Of a stretch of 64,000 bases of DNA, positions 47,207-59,321 are shown one piece after another. Below the pieces are notes generated by a model that saw only the letters and a program-made list of their open reading frames with translations, was not told where the DNA came from and searched no databases. The translations under genes and the position numbers were made by a program. Within the stretch, counting starts at the first letter, position 1; each line of letters starts with the position of its first letter. Source of the DNA: Scleromitrula shiraiana (taxonomy: Eukaryota; Ascomycota; Leotiomycetes; Helotiales; Sclerotiniaceae). Location of the stretch: assembly GCA_028455995.1 (NCBI GenBank), contig JABELC010000005.1, positions 2,728,001-2,792,000 of the forward strand. Direction: 5' to 3'.

Positions 47207-47250
47207 ATATAAGCCAAGCCAAGCAAAGCAAAGCAAAGCAAAGCAAAGCA
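47207..47250. repeat. (AAGCC/AAGCA)n array
   Basis: Eight copies of a pentamer that changes from AAGCC to AAGCA along the array. Confidence 0.85.
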
Positions 47251-47536
47251 GAAAAGCCCTCTTTTGGTTTCTATTCCAATAATACAAGAAAAACATGGAA
47301 CGAACGGCAATAAGCAAAGAAAAATTGAATAAAATAGAACCGAATATTAAGCACGAGAGGGATTTAAACCCGAATCAGATTTTGATTCATCTATCTCCGG
47401 CTTCTTTAATAAAGTTTTTTTACCTTTTTTTTTTCTCTCTCTCTCTCGCTCTCTCTTACTACACTGCCACAATCATACTGTGGTAAGTGAAACTTCTTTG
47501 CCATGCTATGCTATGCTATGCTTCGCTATGCCAACT

Positions 47537-47617
47537 TATGGATGAATGGATAAATGGATGAATGGGTAAATGGATGAATGGATGAATGGATGAATGGATG
47601 GGTGGATGGATGGATGC
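47537..47617. repeat. GGATGAAT octamer array
   Basis: About ten head-to-tail copies of an 8-base unit with single-base variants (GGATAAAT, GGGTAAAT) run into GGAT tetramers. Confidence 0.85.
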
Positions 47618-49127
47618 TATGAAAGGGAGTGAATCAATAAAGTGCCCTCCTCCTATATTTATTTTTAAATCATCCGTTTACCCATTCTCGTGCCATCATC
47701 ATCATCATCATCATCCATCCATTTATAAACCGACCGTTAGAAATCTTTTTGACTTTAACTTGATGTCTTGGATGGGAATGATTATAAGTTACGAATAGAT
47801 TTTTAATATAAAACCTTGAAATAACTAAAATTTCTATACCTAGTACTGCTATACTAATTACTATCTACTGTACGGGGCATTATATACTTGGCATTATATA
47901 CTTGGCATTGTATACTTTGGTAAGAAATGTTCAGTGATTTATGGGTTGTTGACGGTGGTTAACGGTGGGTGGGGTTGGGTTATTGATGGATTTCTAAACT
48001 CTTTTTCAGTCTATTAGTAGTTTAGTAGTTTAGTAATCTACCCCCCCCCTTCAGATCTTCAGTTCTTCAGATCTTCACTTCTTCACTTCTTCACTTCTCC
48101 CTACCACCTTTTTGATACAAATATGGATATTCTTTTTATTAGATTTACTAGCTTTACTAGTTTTACTAGCTGTACTAGCTTTACTAGGTTAGTTTTCCTT
48201 GTGTTTCTCTTACTAAAACATCTTATTACCTCATTGATCCAAGACTCTTCTCTTCTCTTCTCTTCTTTTTTCTCCTCCCTAACCTCCTAGCCTTGTAAAT
48301 ACCTGTGGCACTAGAGATTATTTGCCCCAGCTGAAGGATGTGTAAGTATTACTAATTATGGATAAGTAGGTATCAGGTCGGAAGGCGGCGGCGGAGGGCA
48401 TGGATATAACTATGGATCTAGGAATTCGGAATTCAAGAAATTTTCCATAACCCGAATCCTACTTGGGTATTAATGTAATGCCTACCTATGACATGTTCAA
48501 GCTTGAGTTGTTATATACTGTTTTGTACCTAAGCACGCTCACTAATCATGTCAATCCACCTGATGGATTTGATCTAAACTTATCTCAAAACCTACAACTA
48601 CATAATACCTACGTACAAACAGTACTATGCCATGCAAGTACTACTTACATATGAATGTACACTACTTATAGTAGCTGGTAGATTATATCATACTCAACCT
48701 AATAAGTATTCCAGCCAATATTGCATAGATTTCCTCCTACCCATAAACTAATCCTACCCTACCCAACCCTACCCTACCATACCAATATCATACCAATCCC
48801 ATACTAATAATACCATACCGGCCCTCGGTACCAATGTATACCAATGTACCATACCAATGTACCATACCATTTTCTATATTTTCCTCTTAGAAGATACTTA
48901 CCAAATCATAACTTATCACATCCTAGACCCGGCCGTACTACCCTTGCCCTACACATGCAAGGCCTTTCTCAAGCGCTCCACATCCCGGGTACCTTGGCTA
49001 TACTGAAGCTTTACCTATTTGGTTGATTCTGCCACACTCCCGGCACAGTACGCCTTTTTGCTATTAGAATGCTGGCATCGCCAGTCAAAATGTTCGACTT
49101 GATATTTCCTTTCGCATAGGATCATCA

Positions 49128-49157
49128 AGCAAACAAACAAACAAACAAACAAACAAA
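49128..49157. repeat. (CAAA)n array
   Basis: Seven tetranucleotide copies, about 775 bases upstream of the transcription factor start. Confidence 0.85.
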
Positions 49158-49930
49158 ATAACAGACAAAATCTCAGCCCTCACGTTCGCTGCAGCTTCAA
49201 CTCTCTCACATTCGCTTGTGTGCATTATTCTTAGGAAGCCCTCGTTGGCTCCTGTCGCTCGCTTTATTTTATTTATTTATTTATATTTTTTGAAATCGTC
49301 CTCACTCAGCCCTAATCTCCTCCCCTCTCCCAAAAACCCAAAAGGCAAGCCTTCGGAGGAAACTCTTTCGCAGCCTTGACTCATCCTCGCTCGTTGATCA
49401 CTCAAAAGCTACCCAAAACCCAAACAAACAGACGCGCATTTGCACATCTTTGTGTGACGACTATATTTGGCCGGATTCTCTCCTGATCTCCCGGATTTAA
49501 CTGAAGCACAAACTCGGCGTGTATGCTTATTTGTTGTTCGAAAGAGCCCTGTTCAACCTTTCCTCGACATATCGGAGCACAGTTACGTTGCTTTCAGCCG
49601 CTGCGCCTTGGAACTCTGGTTGTTTTGTCATTCAACTTCAACCTGTTTGGCTCGTGCAGTCTTACCATCCCATCATCACACACTCGCTCTTTCTGGACGG
49701 TGAAGCTTACTTTTACCCTGCCGCCTTGGAGAACCCTTAAAACTCCCTTGTACCTTTCCAACTCGTTGCTTTCACCAAGCATCTAGTATCTAAAAACTCG
49801 GCTTCTATATATCACACTAACCTTAAACCTTTCTCATCTACTTCGGCGTTGGCTTTCACTCGTTCAAGCCTCGTCGTCGATTTTTTCTTCTTCTGATCTT
49901 CTCTTTTTTCTTCCTCAAGCCTTGTTGAAA

Positions 49931-52108
49931 ATGGCCGGACCTGGAGGTGGACCCCCTCGTCGGAGGTAAGAGGATATATCCCAAGGGATCATCATTGCAT
50001 GCATGATCACTGACATATCAATAGTCATACCAAGTCTCGAAAAGGTTGTGATACCTGCAAACGTAGACACATTCGTTGTGATGAAAATTTCCCTCAATGG
50101 TACGTCGATGAAGAGTAGCCTCATGGTAAAAAGGTATACTTGAACATGAGCATTCACTTACATTTCCCTAGTCGAAACTGCACAAAACACAACTGTCGGT
50201 GCCCATATATGGATATGCCAGTACAGGAGGAGCGAGCTACAACGCCCGAGAAAGCAGATTTGTTGTGGACTCCAGAGATTGAAGCCGAGATTGAGCGTTG
50301 GCAACAGACTGGAAGCTTCCCCTTCCCTGATCTATACATCTACCCAGCCCCCAATCCTCAGTTTTTCAACTTTGAAGATCTCCGCCTCATTCACCATGTT
50401 GCTTCCGTTTCTAGTGAGCTCAGCCTTCACGATGCTGGAAATTTCACTATTTGGACTCGACAAATCCCACTGTGAGTCGAACTGTCTTCAAGATACAGAC
50501 ATCACATATACTGACCAAGCTTTTAGTTTCCTCAAGATTGGGTCGAATTATCCATTCGTTATGCATGCCTTGTTGGCCTTGTCAGCCACCCATTTGGCTT
50601 GGTTGACAGAGTGCCCTCTTACGGCAAACATGGCATATGTTCATCGAGGTGTTGCACTCAAAGGATTGCATGAAGCTATTGGAGAGTTTTCAAGACAGAA
50701 TTCTGATGCTGTTTTGGGCGCTTCTCTCTTATTGTCTTGGCAAGCGACGGACTGGTCAGTAAATTAGATTTGACAAAAACCTGTCGGTCATGAAGCTAAT
50801 GAGTTTTATAGGCGTGGTTGGACTCAGTTGATGCATGGAACTTCATCCGTATGATCTATATTTCGGTATTCTTTCCCTACTTTTACTAATACATTGTAGG
50901 TTATTGATGCTATGCAACCATGGAAAATGGAATCACAATTCGGGGACTTCATTGCGGAACAAAGCACGTTTCCTACCGCTCCACCATCTCCAGCACCCAA
51001 CCAGAAGAAACTCAGCACTCCACGAAAGCAGGATTTGGATGCATTGCAACGAGCCTATGCGCAGCTTCAAAAGGTCGAACTTCACTTGAAAAACAACGGC
51101 GAGGATATCAAAGCTATTCAACAACTCATGAATTTTGTTAGAAGTGTTCGAAAGGTCTCGCCTTCTCATACAGCTGCTCAACGCTTTGAGATGCTCAATC
51201 CACTCCGAGCTTGGTTGTTTTGGCTTCCAGTCATGTTTCTGCAGCAAACACGGGGATCGCCATCAGCTTTAGTCATTCTTGCGCATTATTATACCATCGC
51301 TTTAGTCGTGGAGCCCTTGTTTCCTGAAGTTGGCGCCGCGTACTTTGGTAGCCTTTCGCTAGGACCGATTGAAGAAATTGCCCGTCGACTCTTTTCGATC
51401 AATGTTTCTCAAGCCTCTGATTCAGACATGCAGACTCCACTCAACCTCATGGAATATCCAATCGACATGGTTTCAAAGTTCAGAAGTCGTATGGGATGGG
51501 TGCAGCCAGAAAGAACCGCTTCTTTTCCAACATTTCGACACAATAGTTTCGGCATGGGGGATAATTTCAATACTATTTCCCCATATGGCAATCCTGCTTT
51601 CACCTATAGCCAAGAGCACCTCATGACCATGCCTCCCGATCCAATTTCCGTCGCGGCGATTACTCCATTGACATTGGACCCATACGCCAATCATCAGTAC
51701 TTGGGAATTCCATCACCTAGTGGCTTTGGTGGATACCACAGTCCTGCATCTTCGCATTTTGGGGAGGGCTCTACTATTTACGGTGAACGAGGTGATGATT
51801 TTGCTCTTTATGAGGGACAGGGCTCCGGCTCGAATTTCGGCGGGTTTGTGCTTCCGACCGTGTGGATATAGACCTCGAACGAACCCGATTTAACATTTAC
51901 GCCCAGGACCACCCCAGTTTATCAATTTGAGCCTAGGTCCACTGCGGGCCAGATTAAATTCGAACCCCAGCCATCTTCCGAGCAGATGCAGCCGATGCAG
52001 TCGATGCTCAACCTTCCTCAGTTTCAGAATTACATCCCGAATGCTCCTCAACATTCCTACGACACCCTTCCTCCGGCGGATCCCAAGGGGAAAGGCCGCG
52101 AGCTTTAA
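49931..52108 (+). CDS. Zn2Cys6 transcription factor with alternative C-terminus
   Basis: A fungal Zn2Cys6 (C6) DNA-binding transcription factor of the UPC2/DUF3468-like group. Exons 49931-49965, 50025-50099, 50172-50471, 50527-50754, 50812-50848 and 50900-51871 give 548 residues, ending GGFVLPTVWI with a TAG at 51869-51871. The cluster cysteines are 20, 23, 30, 37, 40 and 47 (KGCDTCKRRHIRCDE then CRNCTKHNCRC); the codon of Cys37 is split by an intron. A fungal transcription-factor middle domain follows (YPFVMHALLALSATHLAWL, LRAWLFWLPVMFLQQTRG). After the TAG the same frame stays open for 78 codons to a TAA at 52106-52108. An intron 51844-51906 (GTTTGT, TTAAC, CAG) would skip the TAG and give a 606-residue form. 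Targets are unknown. The gene lies downstream of the 10.4 kb gene-free region. Confidence 0.87.
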
Positions 52109-53111
52109 TACCAAGATTATCCTCTCGACATCTATCGCATTCAAGGTTCATGAACTCATTTTATGTACGCGCGCACTTCACGAGATCAGATACGGTCTCC
52201 TTAATTGTTGTTTTTTAATATCACACCCAACTTGACGACTCTCCTTTATATTTATATCCGAACAACGATTGACGAAATTACGAATTTTTTCCTCTCTATC
52301 TTTTATCTTGGGGGGTTTTTTTCGCTACGCATTCATGTACGAATACAGCACCCACTATCCTTTATATACCACTACAGCATGTTGCATTTGGGAAGGCGTT
52401 TACTATGCTGAATTGGGAAATCAGAATTGGAATTGGAAATTCGGGTGAACTCAATGGGAGCTTTTGTTTAGCTCATGGCCTGGATGGCCTACAAAATGTT
52501 TTTTGATCGTTGGGCGTTACTCTAAATAGTGGCTTATTTGGCTAATTGACGAATTGCAACGTTGTTAGTTGCAATGGATGGTAATATGGATATATTTAGA
52601 TAACTACTAGTCATTAAATTATTACTTTTATAAGTCATTTGTGCGTTTGATAAAACCCATTTGGTTATGTGCATATATATGTATGGTTTTAAAATGCAGA
52701 TTTGTCCCTGACTACAAAAGCTGTTGTAGGCATCCTATGAATGTGGTAAAGTATTGTGCTTGTTTTCTCCATCTGATTGAAGATTGTATGAATAGGCTGT
52801 GAAAAGCCTCAAACAGTCTACGTCCTCATGTGTTAAACTCTATTCCCAAACATGAAAATTAACCTTCTAGATCTACAATGACGCGCATCTAGCATCCACA
52901 GCTACCAAGATGCGTGAATGTATTTGATATTTATGTGTCAATCACGTGTAAGTGGGGCTCCCCTCTTTAGCGCCGATCATAGTTCTGACGTTCCTGGAGC
53001 TTACCTAGAGTTGAGAGCTCAAATTTATTTGGGGAGCTTAATACATCCCATCACTTCACATTATATTTCCCTTCCCAACGAACAAATTCGTGTATTTATC
53101 ATAGAGTAAAC
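52109..53111. other. Intergenic spacer
   Basis: One kilobase of AT-rich sequence between the transcription factor and UCH37. No gene or array stands out. Confidence 0.5.
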
Positions 53112-54262
53112 ATGAGTGGTGGCTGGTCTACCAGTAAGTTTGACTCTTCTTCTTATCTCTTCACTACTTTACCATTATCATTGTGCAAATGTAATGTATA
53201 TATAACAGGTACTAATTTTCCCATTTAGTTGAATCCGACGCAGTAAGTAAACAAATAAATAAACATACCCCTCAACCAACCAACTTCCAACCCCAGAAAA
53301 CTAACATATCTCTTCCCTCTCTCCTCAAATAGGGAGTCTTCACATTCCTGCTCGACAACCTCGGCGTCCAAGATGTCCAATTCGAAGAACTAATCGCCCT
53401 CGACCCCTCCTACCTCCGCCAGCTCTCCCCCGTCTACGGCGTAATCTTCCTCTTCAAGTACCCCGTCGGCGAAGCCCCAAACGCAGACGGCACCCCCAAA
53501 GACGGAAGCTACGATTACGCCGCTGCGGAAAATCTCTTCTTCGCCGCCCAGACTATCCAGAATGCCTGCGGCACGCAAGCATTATTATCGGTTCTGCTCA
53601 ACAAAGATGCCGAGATTGACGTCGGCAGGGACCTGAAAGAGTTCAAGGAGTTTACGGCGGGCTTCCCGGCGGAGTTTAGAGGCGAGGCCCTTAGTAATAG
53701 CGAGTTGATAAGGGATGTGCATAATAGTTTTGCGAAGAGTAGTCCGTTTGTGGATGAGACGCAGAGGACGAGTAGGGATGGCGATGAGGATGTGTATCAT
53801 TTTATTGCGTATACGCCTATCAACGGCGTGTTATACGAACTAGACGGGTTGCAACCGGCGCCGATTTCGCACGGTCCGAGTTCGTTTGAAGAGTTTCCTG
53901 AGAAGGTTATACCGGTGCTGCAGAGACGGATTGAGAGATACCCGGCGCATGAGATTCGGTTTAATTTGCTGGCGATGGTGAGGGATTTGAGGGTGAGGGC
54001 GAGGGAAATTGGGGATCAGGAGATGTTGATTAGGGAGGAACAGAAGAGGAATGAGTGGCAGTTTGAGAATGCCTTGAGGAGACATAATTTTGTGGGGTTT
54101 GCGGGGGAGGTGCTGAAGGGGGTTATAGGGGAGAAGTTGAAGGAGGGTCCGAAGGCTTATGAACAGTGGGTGGAGGAGGCGAAGACGAAGACGAAGAAGA
54201 GGTCGGAGGAACAGAGTAAAAAGGGTGGTGGGGATGATGAGGATTTGGAGATGGCGGGATAA
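53112..54262 (+). CDS. Ubiquitin C-terminal hydrolase UCH37/UCHL5
   Basis: A cysteine deubiquitinase of the UCH37 type, which works at the 26S proteasome and, in animals, with INO80. Exons 53112-53133, 53229-53242 and 53333-54262 join in phase to give 321 residues. The middle exon is only 14 bases. Without it the conserved N-terminus GGWSTIESDAGVFTFLLD cannot be made. The catalytic set is complete: Gln85, Cys91 (in IQNACGTQALLS), His168 (VYHFIAY) and Asp183 (YELDGLQ). The C-terminal tail has the UCH37-type helical extension (NFVGFAGEVLKGVIGEKL), which in the human protein binds the proteasomal receptor, and a charged Lys/Asp end. Codon use flips from C-rich to G-rich near 53600. Confidence 0.93.
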
Positions 54263-55410
54263 TAGTTCGATTGGTTGCATGGTTGGTTTGAAGTTTATGC
54301 CGGCGATTGGTAGATTTTATCTGATATCATAAGACGTCATAGATCTTCAATATGATATCTCAAAGAATTTCATCAACCTCAAGAACTGAAGGTACTCGCA
54401 TGTGTGTACGTGAAAGCGAGGAAGCTTTTGTGTTGAACACCACCCACATATTTACCCAGCTACCATCAACAAGGAGAAGCGAAAGGTAATTCTCGTATTA
54501 TCATATATATATAACCTCACTAACACTAGAGAACATACGAGCGAGCCCCTTTCTCATCTATACCCATTTCACCCGCAACCCCCGACTAGTCAATCAGAAA
54601 AAAAGAGATATAAAAGATCAAAGTATATCTATCTATCTATCTATTTATCTATCTATCTTTAATATCCCTCTTCCATCTCCATCCACCCTCCATCCTATTC
54701 ATCATATAATGCATGCCATCAATCATGATAGTACCTAGCTTTAGCTACTACTATGTACTCGATCATAATATTCCATCCATCCATCCATCCATATTCCATG
54801 CATGCATGCGTCCACTCCCAATCATCGTCATATCATATCATATAAGGAAGCCAGCCATAGATTGCCCATCGCATCACACACATCCACATCACATGAAAAG
54901 AAAAAAGCCCCAGCTAAGATACGGTACGCGCGTAATCCTCTTTACATCCCATTCCATCCCATCCCGCCCATCTAAATCCCTTTCCTTCGCCTATTCAAGC
55001 GACTAACTACATACGTGCGTGTGTGCAAAGAAACTCGAAGATGAAAGATGAAGAAGAAGAAATGAAAATGATACGCTATGCCTTCCATTTGCCAGAATAT
55101 ATTTATGCTATTTTCCTCTTTTCTTTCCTTCCCATCCCATCCCTGCCTATAGAACGTCATACCCTATGTTAGTTAAATCCCTTTTTGTAAATACAAATAT
55201 CATATCTTGTATACGAGTGGTTTGTAAATGGCTCGTTTTGCTATATTTTGAATTTCGCTTCCATATTCATCGAAGAGTAGGTAAACTCTGAACATGGCTA
55301 ATTGATTCGAATTTTTTTAACCCATTTTGCGCCCGCTAGTAAACAGTTGCGTGAACTTATTCCCTAAGTTCCGATTCGAAAGATTTGAATTGATCTACCC
55401 ACTATCATGT
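54263..55410. other. Spacer between convergent genes, with tetranucleotide arrays
   Basis: This 1.15 kb between two convergent stops has an (ATCT)n array near 54628-54658, a (CCAT)n array near 54774-54792 and CATCC repeats near 54947-54963. No gene is supported. Confidence 0.6.
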
Positions 55411-58367
55411 TTACAGATTATATGTTGCCCTCAAAGCGTTTACTTCCGCTGGATTGATATGGTTGGTGAGGAACGCATTAAAATCCGGAATTAGGTTCTT
55501 GTAAATATCCAGGATCTGTAAATATGTTAGTAAACTGATAACTTACGAGTTCTCAAAGAAATGGTATGCAATAAATTACCTGTTGTAACTCGGCAGTTGA
55601 TGGAGAGCCCGATTCAGTATCCTTCTTATATCGTGCGATCTCACTGATCAACTGTGCAATATCTTTCTCCATAGCTTGCGGGTTTAGGATGACAACGGAT
55701 AGAAAGCCCTTGAATGCTGTAGCCTTTTCTAGATTGTAATCAACACCATTGATAGCTTTCAAGAAGGGTTCTGAGATGCTAGCCAGATGCGGTGATAATA
55801 TATCGGCGTTATCCAGGCCTAGTCGGCCAAGGGCAATCGCTGCATTCTCAACTACGGACTTTGGTACCATTGGGTTTGTAAGTATTTCGAGGAATTTTTC
55901 GGTCAATTTTGGTACATATGGAGCAATGCCTTTGCCGAACTGCATTGCGATCTCACCCGCCGACCAGCAAGCATTGTTTAGTACACTAAAGGTTGTCTCA
56001 ACCTGCTCGTCGATTATCGAATCGAGATCAAGCTGTTGAATGAGAACAGGTATCAGGGTATGCAGGAAAGGTTGCAATTGTGGGAAGACGTATTTAGCAC
56101 AATCTCCCAATAGTGCATATGACGATTGGCGGACATCATTCTCTGGGTCCTCCATGCAGTATACGAGCAGTTCGAAGAGCTGGGGTTGGGAGCCGGATAC
56201 GAGCGCAGCGGATTGTTTATCATCCACCGCTTGAACAATAGCGCTTAATAAGTCCAAACTTGTCACCAGGAAATCTTTGTCAGGTGTATCTAAACCTGGA
56301 TTGTTGACCGCTGCTATAAAATCCTGAAGATTCTGGTGGATAATAGTTATGCATCTCGAGAAGACTGGGGCCGCAAAAGGAGCAAAAAATTCGGCCAATG
56401 CAGTGGCAACATAAGACAAACACTCCAAAAGAGGAAACAGTTCTCGTGATTGGTCGGAAACCTTGTGCCAGCGTTGAATAAGTGCCGGCATCAACAAGTC
56501 AATGAGCTCCTGTTGTGCTAAGCCTTGGCCAACATACTCGGCTAGAGTTTGGACACAGTCGTAAAGGATGAACATATTTCGATCCTTATATTTTTCAAAA
56601 CACATGACGAACTGCTGAATGATGGGCTTACAATATGGCGTTAATGTTGCACCGGCTTTCTCTTCTAGATGCGCAAATGCTGAGGCACCAGCTTCTTGCA
56701 CCCTCTTATTGCGATCCAGCATCTTCATGAGGATACCTTCCATCATAGGCTCGAAATATTGAGATCGTGCTCTTGCATCGGCAAGCCCTGCCCCCCAAGC
56801 AGAGTACCTGCCAAGCGTCCAACAAGTAATTTGCCTAACGAGAGGTTCGGGATCATTCAATAAAGATATTAAATATGGTACCAAATCAGGAAGATGTGGA
56901 GTAACCACCTCCATACACCCCTCAGCCACAGCACCAAGTGCAAGCACCGCTGCTTCTCTATGTGGCCATTCCTCGTGTCGTAAATTGGTCATTAAATATG
57001 GCAATATTGTCTCGAACACTGGTCCATTAAAATCGGTCGCGAAAACATCCAGTGCCGCAGCAGAACATTTCCGTAAATTCCATCGATCCTCGGGGCTTTC
57101 ATCGTCATTGCCCAATTCCTCAATTTCCCCTTCATCAAGATCATCATCCACATTAAGAAGCTTGGCATAATCACCACCATTTGCCCCGCTGTTGTCGCCA
57201 TTTGACTGTAACCTGGCACTCTTATTTTTCGCAAACTTGGGCTTAATATCCTCCGCGCGGTCTTCGATGTCGGCATCATCACCACCGCCTTCAAGCATGG
57301 CAATATCATCTTCACTATAGACCATACTCTCAAGAAGTACCGGGATAATCTTGTTCAAATATGGACCCAAAGACCGCCATAATTCGTCATGTTCCCCAAC
57401 TGTCAACCAAAATTCTGCTGCATCACAGGCTAATTCTTCATCCTCAACCTTTCGTTGTTGCGTTATCATATAGTCAACTAAGCCGCTGATATGAGGTAAA
57501 ATCTTATCAGGTCTAATCTCAACAATCTGGACAAATGCCCGACAGACCTGGCGCCGAACATCGCTAGAAGGGTCATTGGCAAGTTGGAAAAGGCGATTGA
57601 GAAGATCGTCGAGGTTAACCAGTAAGGCTTGAGGCTTATGAGGTATAAAAATGTTCAAACTACTTAATGCCAGAGATCGTATCCTTGGTTTATCATTGGC
57701 AGCGAATTCGATAAGCTTTGGGATGATGAACGCGAGGGGTCGTTGCCCTTGATAATCCTTATCAAGCATTTTTCGATTATCTTCACAAATCTTTGCCAAA
57801 GCTGCCATCGCTCCCTCTTGCGCTTCTGGCGAAACAGTTCCGTCTGCATTTCCGACCATAGCCAATAGATCTGGTAATAATTGTGGCCATCCTACAATTC
57901 CTCCACGGTTTATAATCTCTGTAATCACATTTCCAGCATAATTTCGTATTATGGAAGTCTTGTCCTGTAATGCCAGCGGCACCGATGACCGTACAAGAGC
58001 TAGACTCTCAGGAGGAATAGACTTGTAACTAGATTTGATGTTGTTCTTCAACATCAAAGCTGCTGCTGACCGAATCGCAAAGTACTCATTATGGTTATAA
58101 TTTAAGCCTGGTGGAAGCTGGGAATTCGAAAATAAGTAGGTAAGGTAGTTATTGATATCGGGTGAAGATTTTGCTTGTTGGAGCATCTAGTAAAAGAAAT
58201 TGTTAGAACATGTGTGCTTCCTACAATAATCTATTCAGCAAACAATATGGTGAAAGACTGCTCACAATCTCTGCTTGCTTTTGAGCAGTTTTATCATGCC
58301 CACTCAAAGAGTCTTTCAAACATCCTGATAGTTGCCTCAAGGGCTCTTGTTCCGGCTGCCATGCCAT
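55411..58367 (-). CDS. KAP104: Karyopherin beta-2 / transportin KAP104
   Basis: KAP104 is the importin-beta family receptor that carries PY-NLS cargo, such as mRNA-binding proteins, into the nucleus. Three exons, 58367-58266, 58186-55580 and 55515-55411, join in phase to give 937 residues, close to the family length. The N-terminus (MAWQPEQEPLRQLSGCLKDS) and HEAT repeats throughout are typical. The acidic insert that drives cargo release is visible as DDDLDEGEIEELGNDDESPEDRW-like sequence near residues 345-368. Other landmarks are WPHREAAVLALGAVAEGCME and ITCWTLGRYSAW. The last exon supplies ILDIYKNLIPDFNAFL, after a 64-base intron with an exact TACTAAC branch site. Confidence 0.95.
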
Positions 58368-59121
58368 AACCGTCGATCACCCGCTGAAAGCTTGTCGAAC
58401 GTTTTCTTTGGAGGATTGGAAAGTTCCCGATATGCAGGTACGCAGTTGCAAATAAACAGAATGGGACTTTTTGTGGTCACACAAGAATTTAGAATTTACT
58501 TGTGGGACATTAAATGAGGTAGTTCGACATCTGGTCGGCAACGGGTTTGTAGTTCATTAGCATTAAGTCGACAAAAATGAAAGGGCCATCGTAGTAGATT
58601 TCAAAAGAATTAATTAGATCTTTTGTACAAGATACAAAAACGGAGGTATGTAACTTACAAATCGCAATTGTATGAAGGGGAATGAGGTAAGAGGAGGAGA
58701 GAAATAAAGTAAAAGAAATGTTAAAGGGGAAAAAAAAAGGATAGATAGAAGAAGTTATATTATTTTATCTTTTTCTGAGGGGAGGGGTGGGGTGGGGGGG
58801 GGGGTGGAAAGATGGAAGAGAGGGGGGGGTAAAGTAAAAGGGTAAGAAGAAATAACAAAAAGTTTTTGATGTTTTGATATTATTATAGCGTAGGGAAGTA
58901 ATTTGTTGTAATAGTGTATAGTGTGTAGTATGTAATGTGTAGTATGTAATGTGTAGTATGTAGTATGAAGTGTGTAGTGTTGGTTGGTAGTGGGTGGCTG
59001 AAGAAAATCTTCCCTTTGCTTTTTTCTTTCCTTTTTTTTATTACAATGTACTGGTGGGTGAGAAAAGAGAATGCATTGATCTAATGAGCTGACCGAGAAT
59101 GATAATATTATTAGCTAACAG

Positions 59122-59223
59122 CCTCTAACCTCTAACCTCTAACCTTTAACCTCTAACCTTTAACCTCTAACCTTTAACCTCTAACCTTTAACATCTAACC
59201 TTTAACCTCTAACCTCTAACCTT
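59122..59223. repeat. Telomere-like heptamer array (CCTCTAA/CCTTTAA)n
   Basis: About fourteen to fifteen 7-base copies, CCTCTAA alternating with CCTTTAA and one CATCTAA variant. The unit is similar but not identical to the fungal telomere repeat CCCTAA. Confidence 0.85.
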
Positions 59224-59237
59224 TGTCTTCTAACTAA

Positions 59238-59321
59238 CATTATTATTATCTATATTATTACCTATATTATTACCTATATTATTACCTATATTATTAATTA
59301 CCTATATCATTACCTATATAG
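59238..59321. repeat. TATTATTACCTA 12-base minisatellite
   Basis: About six copies with small variants lie immediately after the heptamer array. Confidence 0.85.

Larger units (their letters stand above)
39505..49930. other. 10.4 kb gene-free region dense in microsatellites
   Basis: No gene is supported in 10.4 kb, whereas most neighbours are separated by 20 to 1800 bases. All open frames are short, several start inside repeats, and none has a recognisable domain. The region is AT-rich and punctuated by at least twenty simple tandem arrays with unit sizes 1-8, pentanucleotides being common. The last 800 bases before the transcription factor are pyrimidine-rich on the + strand, as expected for a fungal promoter and a long 5' leader. 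The most economical reading is a large upstream regulatory domain of the downstream factor, perhaps with non-coding transcripts, but the sequence alone does not show this. Confidence 0.6.

Noticed and set aside
47345..47390. Possible tRNA T-arm-like sequence on the minus strand
   Set aside because: The loop lacks the invariant C and no cloverleaf can be drawn around it.
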